10,602 nucleotides of DNA from an uncultured Asticcacaulis sp. (GCA_946482045.1 CAMLPZ010000144.1:1-10602); one strand, 5' to 3'. Positions 1-8,187 are shown, counted from the first letter of the stretch. Program-made: numbers and translations. The notes: generated by a model not told the origin, from the letters alone.

Positions 1-82
1 GTCAGGAAAAGTTGAGCCGCGTGTCATGAAGTCCGGATAGCTGGCTTGCCCCATGGATCACTCCGATCCCTGGGGATATACT

Positions 83-2386
83 ATGAAATTCGCACTGCTT
101 TCCGGCGTTGCCGCGCTTGCCCTCCTCAATGCGGGCACGGTCTACGCTCAGGACGCCACCGTTGCCGCCGCCGAAGCCGCTCCCGCCGCTGCGGAAGCTT
201 CGGAAATTATCATTCTTGGCCACGGCCAGAGCCGCCAGACCCAGACCCTCAAGGCCACCGATCTGACCGAAGCCGCGCCGGGCACCTCACCGCTGAAGGT
301 GCTGAACAAGCTGCCGGGCGTCACCTTCCAGTCGGCCGATCCGTTCGGCGCCTACGAATGGTCGACCCGCATCTCGATCCGTGGCTTTAACCAGAACCAG
401 CTGGGCTTCACCCTGGACGGCGTGACGCTGGGCGACATGTCGTACGGCAACTATAACGGCCTGCACGTTTCGCGCGCCATCATCAACGAAGACATCGCGC
501 GCATCGACATGGCCCAGGGCGCCGGTTCGCTCGACTCGGCGACGTCGTCGAACCTGGGCGGCACGCTGAAGTTCGTGTCGCGCACCCCCGCCGAAGTCAT
601 GGGCGGTGAACTGGCCGCCACCATGGGTTCGGACAGCATGCACCGCATCTATGGCCGCTTTGAAACCGGCGCGATCTCATCGCTGAACGGCCTGCGCGGG
701 TTCGTTTCGGTCGTAGACCAGAAGGCCGAGAAGTGGAAGGGCGCCGGCGACCAGAAGGCTTTCCAGGCGGACACCAAATGGGTCCTGCCGGTGGGCGAAG
801 GCAAGCTGACGGGCTTCGTCAACCACTCCGAACGCCGCGAACAGGACTATCAGGACCTGTCGTTCGAAATGATCAACCGCCTGGGCTACGACTGGGACAA
901 CTTCCAGCCGAACTGGGCGCTGGCCAACCAGGTGGCGGCCGCATACCAACAGGGCAACCCGATGCCGGCCGGTATCGGCTCGGTCGACGACGCCTACTAT
1001 TACGGCGCCGGTGTGCGGGACGACACCCTGTCCGGCCTGAAATTCGAAACGCCGCTGTCGGACAATGTCACCATCTCCGCCCAGATCTACAACCATCAGA
1101 ACGAAGGCCAGGGCCTGTGGGTCACGCCGTACCTGCCGTCGCCGGGCGTCAGCTACTCGCCCTTCTACAACGCCGCGTCGCCATCGGCCGATAACGCCTA
1201 TGTGTCGATCCGCACCACCGAATACGACATCGACCGCACGGGTTTCATCGGCGGCATCGACTTCGACCTGGGCGCGCATAAGCTGTCCGCCGGCCTGTGG
1301 GTCGAGGACAACGACTTCAACCAGGCGCGCCGCTTCTACGGCGAAACGCTGAACGCGCCGCACCGCGACAGCCTGGGCTTCCAGGAAAACCCGTTCTACA
1401 CCCAGTGGGAATACGCCTTCACGACCAAGACAACGCAAGCCTATGTCCAGGACGTCTGGACGATCAGCGACGCCCTGAAGATCAACTATGGCTTCAAGGC
1501 GCTGAACGTCGAAAACACCGTGAAGCAGATCGTCGGCGGGACCATCGCGGCCGAACTGAAATCGGAAGATAGCTTCCTGCCGCAGATCGGCGCCGTCTAT
1601 GACTTCGGCAATGGCTACGAACTGTTCGGTTCGTACAGCGAGAACATGAACGCCTACGTGTCGGCCGCGACGTCTGGCCCGTTCAGCTCGCAGTCGCAGG
1701 CGAACATCGACTTCGTCCGCACCAACCTGAAGCCGGAAGAATCGAAGACGCTGGAAGGCGGCCTGCGCGTTCGCACCGACCGCTTCCAGGGCGTCGCGGC
1801 GCTCTACGCCGTCGACTTCGACAACCGTATCCTCTCGGTCGCGCAAGGCGCCGGCATCGTCGGCAACGCGCCGGTCCTGTCGAACGTCGGCGGTGTCGAA
1901 ACCCGCGGTATCGAACTGGCGGGTACCTATCGCTTCACGCCGACCTGGCAGCTCTACGCCGCCTACAGCTTCAACGACTCGACCTACCGCGATAACGTCG
2001 TGGCGGCGGACGGTACGGTCAAGGCGAACACCAAGGGCAAGACGGTTGTCAACACGCCGAAAAACCTGCTGAAGACCGAGCTGAGCTACGACAACGACGC
2101 GCTGTTCGGTACGCTGGCGATCAACCACACCGGCGAGCGCTACTACACGTACGAAAACATTGGCGGTTTGGTCGAAGCGACGACCATCGCCGACCTGACC
2201 GTCGGTTACCGCTTCGTCGATCTGGGCCTGACCCTGCAACTCAACGTCACCAACCTGACCGACGAAGAGCATATCTCGACCATCGGTTCGAACGGCTTCA
2301 CCAACAATGACACGGCCGGCACATCGCAGACCATCCTGACCGGCGCCCCGCGTCAGGTCTTCCTGTCGCTGCGCAAGAAGTTCTAA
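83..2386 (+). CDS. TonB-dependent outer-membrane receptor
   Basis: A 767-residue TonB-dependent receptor that would import a large or scarce ligand across the outer membrane using TonB-ExbBD energy. The ATG at 83 is preferred over the in-frame ATG at 53. It is preceded by GGGGA (72-76) at 6-nt spacing and opens a clean Sec signal peptide (MKFALLSGVAALALL, cleavage near residue 22 at VYA-QD); the earlier ATG has no ribosome site. After an Ala/Glu-rich linker (about 23-40) comes a TonB-box-like EIIILG (41-46). The plug domain follows (about 50-170), with LNKLPGV, SIRGF, LDGVTLGD and the GAGSLDSATSSNLGG stretch. The rest is an alternating beta-barrel ending in LSLRKKF, with the terminal Phe usual for barrel assembly. 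Length is normal. The ligand is not readable from sequence. The downstream glpQ and phoD suggest a phosphorus-containing substrate, which is inference. Confidence 0.93.
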   Translation: MKFALLSGVAALALLNAGTVYAQDATVAAAEAAPAAAEASEIIILGHGQSRQTQTLKATDLTEAAPGTSPLKVLNKLPGVTFQSADPFGAYEWSTRISIRGFNQNQLGFTLDGVTLGDMSYGNYNGLHVSRAIINEDIARIDMAQGAGSLDSATSSNLGGTLKFVSRTPAEVMGGELAATMGSDSMHRIYGRFETGAISSLNGLRGFVSVVDQKAEKWKGAGDQKAFQADTKWVLPVGEGKLTGFVNHSERREQDYQDLSFEMINRLGYDWDNFQPNWALANQVAAAYQQGNPMPAGIGSVDDAYYYGAGVRDDTLSGLKFETPLSDNVTISAQIYNHQNEGQGLWVTPYLPSPGVSYSPFYNAASPSADNAYVSIRTTEYDIDRTGFIGGIDFDLGAHKLSAGLWVEDNDFNQARRFYGETLNAPHRDSLGFQENPFYTQWEYAFTTKTTQAYVQDVWTISDALKINYGFKALNVENTVKQIVGGTIAAELKSEDSFLPQIGAVYDFGNGYELFGSYSENMNAYVSAATSGPFSSQSQANIDFVRTNLKPEESKTLEGGLRVRTDRFQGVAALYAVDFDNRILSVAQGAGIVGNAPVLSNVGGVETRGIELAGTYRFTPTWQLYAAYSFNDSTYRDNVVAADGTVKANTKGKTVVNTPKNLLKTELSYDNDALFGTLAINHTGERYYTYENIGGLVEATTIADLTVGYRFVDLGLTLQLNVTNLTDEEHISTIGSNGFTNNDTAGTSQTILTGAPRQVFLSLRKKF

Positions 2387-2424
2387 AAAAGCGTCACAAA
2401 TTCTGAGTAACCCAGTAAACTGAA

Positions 2425-2460
2425 GCCAGCCTGCGGCACTCCGCGGGCTGGCGCTTTTTT
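2425..2460 (+). terminator. Intrinsic terminator after the TonB receptor
   Basis: A 12-bp stem (arms 2425-2436 and 2441-2452, one G-T wobble) closes a CACT tetraloop. It is followed by GC and six T residues (2455-2460). It begins 38 nt after the receptor stop codon and ends 18 nt before the glpQ ATG. It should end or attenuate receptor transcripts before glpQ. Confidence 0.9.
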
Positions 2461-2478
2461 CTCCACGGAGCGTCTTCG

Positions 2479-3561
2479 ATGAACCGCCGCCAGTTGCTGA
2501 CCGCCGGAGCCGCCGCCCTGACCCTGTCTGCTGGACATGCCATCGCCGCCGAACGGCAAAAGCCATTGGTCATCGCGCACCGTGGTGCGTCGGGCTACCT
2601 GCCGGAACACACGCTTCCCGCCTATGAAATGGCGATCCAGATGGGTGCCGACTATATCGAACCCGATGTCGTTTCGACCAGGGACGGCGTTCTGGTTGTC
2701 CGCCACGATCCGGTCCTGAGCGATTCGACCGATATCCTGAAACACCCCGAATTCGCCGATCGCAAGCGCACGCTGAAGCTCAAGGGCTTCGAGATCACCG
2801 ACTTCTTCGTCAGCGACTTCACCCTGGCCGAGATCAAGACCTTGCGCGCCACGCAAGTGTTCGCCGATCGCGACCACAGCCACGACGGCAAGTACGAGAT
2901 CCCGACCCTGCAGGAGGTCATCGACCTGACGCAGGCGGCCTCACGCGACACTGGCCGCGTCATCGGCATCGTCCCCGAAATCAAGTTCCCGACCCTGCAT
3001 CGCGATCTCGGCCTCGGCATCGAGGAAAAGCTGGTGGCCATGCTGGACCGCGCCGGGTTGAACACCGCGTTGTCGCCGGTCATCATCCAGTCCTTTGAAC
3101 AGGCCAATCTGAAGGCCTTGCGCAAACAGACGCCCGTACGGCTGCTGCAACTGATCAGCGGGAGTGGTGTCGACGATGTCGGCAATGTCATCCTGAAGGC
3201 GCCTGACGACAGGCCCTATGACTGGGCGGTATCGGGTCGCGCCGGCACCTATGCCGACCTGCTGACGCCGGAAGGCCTCAAGGAGATCGCGACCTACGCC
3301 GATTTCGTTTCGCCTTGGAAGCGCTGGCTGATAGCGCCGGCCGGCGGCGACATGGTCCGCCGTCCGGAAATCGTCGCCAATGCCCACGCGGCGGGCCTTA
3401 AGGTGGTTACCTGGACGCTGCGTAACGACCGTCTCGACGCTTACTATAAAGACGATACGATGCAGGAATATCTCGACCTGTTCGCCATGGGCGTCGACGG
3501 CGTCTTTAGCGATTTCGCCGACACGGCGGTGGCGGCACGTAATCGTTTCGCACAGCGTTAA
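2479..3561 (+). CDS. glpQ: Periplasmic glycerophosphodiester phosphodiesterase
   Basis: A 360-residue GlpQ-type enzyme that would hydrolyse glycerophosphodiesters to glycerol-3-phosphate and an alcohol in the periplasm; E. coli GlpQ has a similar length. The start has GGAG (2467-2470) at 8-nt spacing. An N-terminal export signal (residues 1-24) begins MNRRQLLTAG; the twin arginine makes Tat export possible but Sec cannot be excluded. The TIM-barrel motifs are intact: IAHRGASGYLPEHTLPAYE (catalytic H34, metal-binding region E43), ADYIEPD (E61, D63), VVRHDPVL (second catalytic H76), PEIK (E167), then VTWTLRND and a C-terminal GVDGVFSDF. It lies just beyond the receptor terminator and 78 nt upstream of phoD on the same strand, so glpQ-phoD is probably one transcript. 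No promoter of its own is obvious, so part of its expression may be read-through. Confidence 0.93.
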   Translation: MNRRQLLTAGAAALTLSAGHAIAAERQKPLVIAHRGASGYLPEHTLPAYEMAIQMGADYIEPDVVSTRDGVLVVRHDPVLSDSTDILKHPEFADRKRTLKLKGFEITDFFVSDFTLAEIKTLRATQVFADRDHSHDGKYEIPTLQEVIDLTQAASRDTGRVIGIVPEIKFPTLHRDLGLGIEEKLVAMLDRAGLNTALSPVIIQSFEQANLKALRKQTPVRLLQLISGSGVDDVGNVILKAPDDRPYDWAVSGRAGTYADLLTPEGLKEIATYADFVSPWKRWLIAPAGGDMVRRPEIVANAHAAGLKVVTWTLRNDRLDAYYKDDTMQEYLDLFAMGVDGVFSDFADTAVAARNRFAQR

Positions 3562-3639
3562 TCTTCCCGTCGTAACCCTGTCATCAAAGCGGTCTAAGCG
3601 CCAGCAAGACATCAGCTATCCCCAAAAGGGAGACCGCCC

Positions 3640-5310
3640 ATGCCTATCAGCCGCCGCCACGCCCTCTTTGCCCTGGGCAGTACCTCCGCCATTCCCGCTT
3701 TTGGCGGCTCGAAGCCGGCACCTGGCACGGGTATTCGTTTCGACCACGGCGTGGCGTCGGGTGATCCACTGCTGGATCGCGTCATTCTGTGGACGCGGGT
3801 CAGCGGCCTCAGTCAGGCCGCCGAGGTCAGCTGGCAGGTCGCCACGGACGACAGCTTCGCCAATCCGGTGGCGCAGGGGCGCTTCACGACGGATACCGAG
3901 CGCGACTACACGGTCAAGATCGATGCTGCGGGGCTCAAACCCGGCACAGACTATGTCTATCGCTTCATCTGCAAGGGCGTGACCTCGCCCATGGGCAAAA
4001 CGCGGACCCTGCCGGAACAGACGAACGAGGTCGTGCTGGCGGTCGCCTCGTGCTCGCTCTATCCCAACGGCTATTTCAACGCCTACCGCGCCATCGCCGA
4101 CATGGACCGCCTCGACGCCGTCGTGCACCTCGGCGACTATATCTACGAATATGGCGCCGGACCCGACGACTACGGCATGGGCAATGGCCGGACGCTCGGC
4201 CGCGCCCCCCAGCCGGTTTACGAGATCGTCAGCCTCAGCGACTATCGCACGCGCCACGCCCAGTACAAGTCCGATCCGGACCTCCAGGCCGCGCACGCCC
4301 GCGCAGCCTGGATCTGCGTCTTCGACGACCATGAAATCACCAACAATCCGTGGACCGGCGGCGCCCAGAACCACAATGCCGGCGAGGGTGACTGGTGGGC
4401 GCGCAAGGCGGCCGCGCTCAGGACTTATCGCGAATGGATGCCTATCCGCGATGCTGCACCGGGACAGCTTGCCGAGACCATCTACCGCAGTTTCCGCTTC
4501 GGCCAGGTCGCCGAACTTGTGATGATGGAGACACGTCTGCTGGCGCGTACCAAACAGCTGGAGTTCGAGGACATTCAGGTTGTCGATGGCAAGCCCGATT
4601 ATGCCGGCTTCCGCGCCAAACTCAACGATCCGTCGCGCGAACTCCTGGGCGCGCAGCAGAGCCAATGGCTGGGCGAGACGCTGAAGGCCTCCACGGAGGC
4701 CGGTGTGCGCTGGCAGGTTTTGGGCAGTCAGATGATCATGGCGCGCGCGCCTGGTCCCGACCTGATCGGGGTGATGGGCCAGGAGCGCGTCGCTACGCTG
4801 CTCGCGGCGCTGCCGGAAGGCTTACGGGAAAAGATCGGCGTCATGGCCGGCCTGTTTACCAAAGAAATCGCCCTGCCGCTCAATCTCGACGCCTGGGACG
4901 GCTATCCCGCCGAGCGCGAGCGCCTGTACGACCTGATCCAGGCGGCGGGGGCGCGCACCATCGTCGTATCCGGCGACAGCCATACCGCCTGGGCCAACGA
5001 ACTGAACGATGCGGCTGACAAGCGCGTGGGCGTGGAATTTGGCGTGACCTCGATCACCAGCCCGACGCGCTATCTCGACAGCTGGCTGCCTGACCTGCAA
5101 CTGGCTGCGACGATGGCGAAGCAGAACCCGGAAATTGTCGCTGCGGACGACGGCCACAACGGCTTCCTGCGCCTGCGTCTCACGGCCGAAGGCGCGACCG
5201 GGGAATGGATGGGCGTCAGCACCATCACATCGCGCGACTTTAAGAGCCACACCGTTCAGCGCTTCGATGTCGTCGAGACGAATGGCGCCCTGGGGCTGGT
5301 CGCTGGTTAG
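3640..5310 (+). CDS. phoD: PhoD-family phosphodiesterase / alkaline phosphatase
   Basis: A 556-residue PhoD-type enzyme, a Fe/Ca-dependent phosphodiesterase and phosphomonoesterase of the periplasm or cell surface. The start is supported by GGGAG (3628-3632) and by a twin-arginine signal, SRRHALFAL at residues 4-12, as in classical Tat-exported PhoD. An N-terminal PhoD domain follows (FDHGVASGDP about 34-43, ILWTRV about 49-54). The metallophosphatase core carries LAVASCS (133-139; C138 corresponds to the iron-ligand Cys of Bacillus PhoD), VVHLGDYIYEYG (161-172), FDDHEITNN (228-236) and VVSGDSHTAWANE (442-454). All recognised metal-site motifs are present, so it should be active. With glpQ it could strip phosphate from diesters sequentially: GlpQ releases glycerol-3-phosphate, and PhoD acts on mono- or diesters. 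The stop codon is directly followed by a palindromic repeat. Confidence 0.94.
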   Translation: MPISRRHALFALGSTSAIPAFGGSKPAPGTGIRFDHGVASGDPLLDRVILWTRVSGLSQAAEVSWQVATDDSFANPVAQGRFTTDTERDYTVKIDAAGLKPGTDYVYRFICKGVTSPMGKTRTLPEQTNEVVLAVASCSLYPNGYFNAYRAIADMDRLDAVVHLGDYIYEYGAGPDDYGMGNGRTLGRAPQPVYEIVSLSDYRTRHAQYKSDPDLQAAHARAAWICVFDDHEITNNPWTGGAQNHNAGEGDWWARKAAALRTYREWMPIRDAAPGQLAETIYRSFRFGQVAELVMMETRLLARTKQLEFEDIQVVDGKPDYAGFRAKLNDPSRELLGAQQSQWLGETLKASTEAGVRWQVLGSQMIMARAPGPDLIGVMGQERVATLLAALPEGLREKIGVMAGLFTKEIALPLNLDAWDGYPAERERLYDLIQAAGARTIVVSGDSHTAWANELNDAADKRVGVEFGVTSITSPTRYLDSWLPDLQLAATMAKQNPEIVAADDGHNGFLRLRLTAEGATGEWMGVSTITSRDFKSHTVQRFDVVETNGALGLVAG

Positions 5311-5311
5311 A

Positions 5312-5356
5312 GCATGCTCCGAAAAAGTGGAAACCGGTTTTTCGGACCAAGCATGC
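5312..5356. repeat. Alphaproteobacterial palindromic intergenic repeat
   Basis: This nested palindrome starts one base after the phoD stop codon. Outer arms GCATGCT (5312-5318) and AGCATGC (5350-5356) are perfect complements. Inner arms CCGAAAAA (5319-5326) and TTTTTCGG (5338-5345) are also perfect, and a small TGG/CCG helix caps the loop. ACCA (5346-5349) forms a one-sided bulge. The core GTGGAAACCGGTTTT resembles the RIME/Bru-RS type of mosaic repeats I know from rhizobia and Brucella. It sits between the convergent phoD and chemoreceptor genes and may act as a bidirectional transcription end or mRNA stabiliser. Family membership is from memory. Confidence 0.7.
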
Positions 5357-5370
5357 GACCACTAAGAAAT

Positions 5371-6843
5371 CTAGCCAAGCGAGCGGGCAGCTTCCCGGAC
5401 GCTTTGCGCGGACTGGTCAACCTGTGAGGCGGCGCTTGCGATTGTGGAAGTGTTCTGCGTGATGGTGTCGACGCTTCCCGCCGCGCTTTGCATGTTTTGG
5501 GCGATATCCCGAACGACAGCCGACTGTTCATTCATGGCGCCGGCGATGCCTGTGGAGATCATGTTGATCTGACCGATGATCCCGGCGATCTGTTCGATCG
5601 CGCCCACCGCGCCTCCGGTCGAGGCCTGGACAGCGGCGATCTGGGTGCCGATTTCCTTGGTGGCGTTCGATGTCTGCGCCGCCAGCGTCTTGACCTCGGT
5701 CGCGACAACCGCAAACCCTTTGCCGGCCTCGCCGGCGCGTGCAGCCTCGATCGTGGCGTTCAAGGCCAGAAGGTTGGTTTGAGATGCGATCTGGTTGATC
5801 AGGCCGACGACATCGCCGATGCGTTGGGCGGCCGCTGAGAGGCCGGAAACGATGTCCGTCGTTTCCTCGGCCTTACGGACGGCTTCCTGCGATACTTCCA
5901 GGGCGAGGTGGACCTGGTGATTGATTTCGCCGACGCTGGCCACAAGTTCCTCGGCGCCGGTCGCGACAACCTGGACGTTGGAGGAGGTCTGCGTGGAGGC
6001 CGCGGCCGTATCGACCGCCAAATGGCTTACCTCGGTGATGGCTGTGGTAATTTCCTCGAGATCACGGCTTATGCCGGTCTGGACCTTTTCCCGGCGAAGG
6101 CGCTCAAGGACCTGGGCGGTGACGTCGGTCGCGAATTTCACCACCTCATGGGGCTTGCCGCTGGCATCGAAAATCGGATTGTACGAAGCCTGGATCCAGA
6201 CCTCCTTACCGCCCTTGCCGATCCGTTTGTATTCCGCGATCTGGAATTCGCCTCTCGCCAGCGCGGCCCAGAATTCCCGGTATTCCGCACTGTTGCGATA
6301 ATCCGGTTCGACAAATATGGAATGGTGCTGGCCGCGTATCTCGTCCAGCCGATAGCCCATGACCTTGAGGAAGTTCTCATTGGCATCGAGAACCGTGCCT
6401 TTGAGGTCGAAATGGATAACCGCCTGGGCTCGATTGATGGCTGCGATCTGTCCTTCAGATTCGGCGGCGCGCAGTTTTTGGTCGGTCACATCGGTGGCGA
6501 TCTTGACGACCTTGAAGGGGCGGCCATTATTGTCCAAGACGGGGTTGTAGGACGCCTGGATCCAGACTTCCCGGCCGCCCTTGCCGATGCGCAGATATTC
6601 GGCGACGTCGAAGCGCCCTTCTCTCAGCCGGTCCCAGAATTGCCGGTACTCTTCGCTGTTCCGGTAGGCTTCCGTAACAAAGATACTGTGATGCTTGCCC
6701 TTGATGTCCTCAATCCGATATCCCATGGCCTTCAGGAAGTTGTCATTGGCCGACAAAATTGTGCCGTCCATCGAAAACTCGATGATGGCTTGGGACTTCA
6801 TGAAGGCCGCCAACGTGGCCTGGGCTTCGGAACTGAAGAACAT
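5371..6843 (-). CDS. Soluble chemoreceptor with two tandem PAS domains
   Basis: A 490-residue methyl-accepting chemotaxis protein with no membrane segment or signal peptide, so it is cytosolic. PAS1-PAC spans about residues 12-120 and PAS2-PAC about 134-242; they are near-copies 122 residues apart (both contain VWIQASYNP, with W94 and W216). A signalling coiled coil covers about 255-490. Its hairpin tip (about 349-388: [20 protein letters not shown], then [18 protein letters not shown]) is the conserved CheA/CheW contact. There is no C-terminal CheR-binding pentapeptide. The architecture matches Pseudomonas BdlA, Azospirillum AerC and Sinorhizobium McpY, so redox, oxygen or metabolic sensing is likely; the cofactor cannot be told from sequence. 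The ATG has only a weak GAG at 7-nt spacing, and a 6-bp hairpin (6865-6880) lies in the leader. A paralogue begins at 10478. It is convergent with phoD. Confidence 0.93.
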   Translation of the reverse strand: MFFSSEAQATLAAFMKSQAIIEFSMDGTILSANDNFLKAMGYRIEDIKGKHHSIFVTEAYRNSEEYRQFWDRLREGRFDVAEYLRIGKGGREVWIQASYNPVLDNNGRPFKVVKIATDVTDQKLRAAESEGQIAAINRAQAVIHFDLKGTVLDANENFLKVMGYRLDEIRGQHHSIFVEPDYRNSAEYREFWAALARGEFQIAEYKRIGKGGKEVWIQASYNPIFDASGKPHEVVKFATDVTAQVLERLRREKVQTGISRDLEEITTAITEVSHLAVDTAAASTQTSSNVQVVATGAEELVASVGEINHQVHLALEVSQEAVRKAEETTDIVSGLSAAAQRIGDVVGLINQIASQTNLLALNATIEAARAGEAGKGFAVVATEVKTLAAQTSNATKEIGTQIAAVQASTGGAVGAIEQIAGIIGQINMISTGIAGAMNEQSAVVRDIAQNMQSAAGSVDTITQNTSTIASAASQVDQSAQSVREAARSLG

Positions 6844-6945
6844 CAGTGAACTCGATAAAGAACAACGCCAAGAGTGGCGTCATAACGGTAACAATGTTCT
6901 CTATCTCCTAAAAAAGGGTAAGCATCTTGTGTCTCGTTCGATCGG

Positions 6946-6960
6946 TGGCACGGCTGTTGC
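6946..6960 (+). promoter_or_regulatory. Orphan sigma-54-like promoter
   Basis: TGGCAC-GGCTG-TTGC matches the -24/-12 sigma-54 consensus with the exact 5-nt spacer. It points right, predicting a start near 6972, only about 40 nt before the 3' end of adhP on the opposite strand. No + strand gene follows, so it would drive an antisense or small RNA, or it is a chance match. No activator site was recognised. Confidence 0.3.
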
Positions 6961-7008
6961 GCTGCTAAAATGGATAGACGATCGATATAACGAGTGTGGT
7001 TAATCACC

Positions 7009-8046
7009 CTAAAGGTGGGCGGAAAAATCCAGAACCTTGCGACCTTCGATCCCGCCTGCGGCCATGTCGGCAAAGACTGTATTTATATCCTCGAGTCTGG
7101 CTTTGGAAATTTCAGCCTTGACCTTGCCCTCCGCCGCAAATGCAAGTGCTTCGTCAAGATCGCGGCGTGTGCCAACAATGGAGCCGCGGACGGTGATGCG
7201 CTTCAATACAACATCGAAGATGGGAAGCGCGAAGGCGCCCGGCGGCAGTCCGACAAGGCTGATTGTTCCCTTGCGGCGGACGATATCCAGCGCCTGAGAG
7301 AAGGCGGGCGGAGACACAGCGGTCACCAGAACGCCATGGACGCCGCCGCCCGTCGTTTTCATAAGGTCGGAAATGGCATCGGCGGACCGGCCATCTATGG
7401 CCAGGTCAGCGCCGCTGTCACGCGCCAGGGATAGCTTGTCCGCTGCAATATCGATGGCGGCGACATGCAAGCCCATCGCTTTGGCGTACTGGATCGCGAC
7501 ATGCCCAAGGCCCCCTACACCGGAGATAGCCACCCATTCTCCTGGTCTCGCCTCCGTTTCAATCAGGCCTTTGTAAGTTGTCACGCCCGCGCAAAGGATA
7601 GGGGCCAGTTCGGCGAACCCGATATTGTCAGGAAGGCGTGCCGCGAAGGGTGCTGCGGCGACAACGTACTCAGCAAAGCCGCCGTTACAGCTGTATCCGG
7701 TGTTGTGTTGCCGCTCGCAAAGCGTTTCCCATCCGCTAGTGCAATACTCGCAATTCATGCATGCGTCATGGAGCCAAGCGACGCCGACACGATCGCCTTC
7801 CTTTAGGTTGTTGACGCCCGCGCCGATTGCCGCGACGGTCCCCGTTACTTCATGCCCAGGGATGAAGGGGGGCTGCGGTTTGACCGGCCAGTCACCATTG
7901 GCCGCATGCAAATCGGTGTGACACACGCCACAGGCCGCGACTTTCACCAGGATCTCTCCTGGGCCTGGCGTTGGGATGGGAAGCGCTTCGATTGCCAGAG
8001 CTTGCCCGAAACGTCTGACAACCGCTGCTTTCATGGTACGTGTCAT
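7009..8046 (-). CDS. adhP: Zinc-dependent alcohol dehydrogenase, AdhP type
   Basis: A 345-residue medium-chain NAD-dependent alcohol dehydrogenase, expected to interconvert ethanol or propanol and aldehydes in the cytosol. The ATG at 8046 is chosen over the longer open frame (to 8142) because GGAGGGG (8053-8059) lies 6 nt upstream and the family starts at this point (MKAAVV at residue 5). The catalytic zinc site is intact (C39 in CGVCHTDLH, H65 in GHEVTG, C152), as is the structural zinc site (C96, C99, C102, C110). The Rossmann motif is GVGGLG (176-181), and D199 at the end of the second strand favours NAD over NADP. The C-terminal GTRRDLDEALAFAAEGKV is a hallmark of AdhP. A perfect FNR/FixK box lies about 117 nt upstream of the start, which suggests induction at low oxygen, for example for redox balancing. 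It is followed by the chemoreceptor after 165 nt with no clear terminator. Confidence 0.94.
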   Translation of the reverse strand: MTRTMKAAVVRRFGQALAIEALPIPTPGPGEILVKVAACGVCHTDLHAANGDWPVKPQPPFIPGHEVTGTVAAIGAGVNNLKEGDRVGVAWLHDACMNCEYCTSGWETLCERQHNTGYSCNGGFAEYVVAAAPFAARLPDNIGFAELAPILCAGVTTYKGLIETEARPGEWVAISGVGGLGHVAIQYAKAMGLHVAAIDIAADKLSLARDSGADLAIDGRSADAISDLMKTTGGGVHGVLVTAVSPPAFSQALDIVRRKGTISLVGLPPGAFALPIFDVVLKRITVRGSIVGTRRDLDEALAFAAEGKVKAEISKARLEDINTVFADMAAGGIEGRKVLDFSAHL

Positions 8047-8052
8047 GTGAAA

Positions 8053-8059
8053 CCCCTCC
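8053..8059 (-). promoter_or_regulatory. Ribosome binding site fixing the adhP start
   Basis: GGAGGGG on the - strand, 6 nt before the ATG at 8046. It decides against the 32-residue N-terminal extension of the longest open frame. Confidence 0.85.
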
Positions 8060-8162
8060 AGGACATGCGACAAAGCAAAGCTTGGGAGCGCTGATCTGCC
8101 TTTTCTGAAGGGACAGGGCTTCAAGTTGCTTTGAATTTTCACATGAAACCCGCCCTCGGTAT

Positions 8163-8176
8163 TTGATTGTGGTCAA
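8163..8176 (-). promoter_or_regulatory. FNR/FixK box upstream of adhP
   Basis: TTGAT-TGTG-GTCAA is a perfect match to TTGAY-N4-RTCAA, the CRP/FNR-superfamily site used by FNR, FnrL and FixK. Its centre is about 123 nt from the adhP start. If it acts as a class II activator site at -41.5, transcription would start near 8128, and GAAAAT (8135-8140, - strand) sits where the -10 element should be. Confidence 0.72.
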
Positions 8177-8187
8177 GCGGGCGGCGA

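Noticed and set aside
53..82. Upstream ATG adding ten residues to the TonB receptor
   Set aside because: No ribosome site, and it would spoil the signal peptide that starts at 83.
2391..2408. GCGTCAC-like match as a Pho box before glpQ
   Set aside because: The second half-site does not match at the required 11-bp spacing.
677..2566. 629-codon open frame on the - strand
   Set aside because: Lies opposite the clear TonB receptor and comes from its G/C-rich third codon positions. The Arg/Val-rich product shows no recognisable domain.
3616..4665. 349-codon open frame on the - strand
   Set aside because: Antisense to phoD, whose motifs are all in the + frame; no domain recognised in this product.
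5908..6849. 313-codon open frame on the + strand
   Set aside because: Antisense to the PAS chemoreceptor; composition is a mirror of that gene and it has no ribosome site.
7001..7019. CACC-GGTG mini-hairpin at the adhP 3' end
   Set aside because: Only four base pairs and no T-run; not a supportable terminator.
6994..7434. 146-codon + strand frame just after the sigma-54-like promoter
   Set aside because: Antisense to the conserved 3' half of adhP and without a ribosome site. It is not a credible target gene for the promoter.
8047..8142. 32-residue N-terminal extension of adhP
   Set aside because: Extends beyond the normal family start; GGAGGGG lies inside it, positioned for the ATG at 8046.
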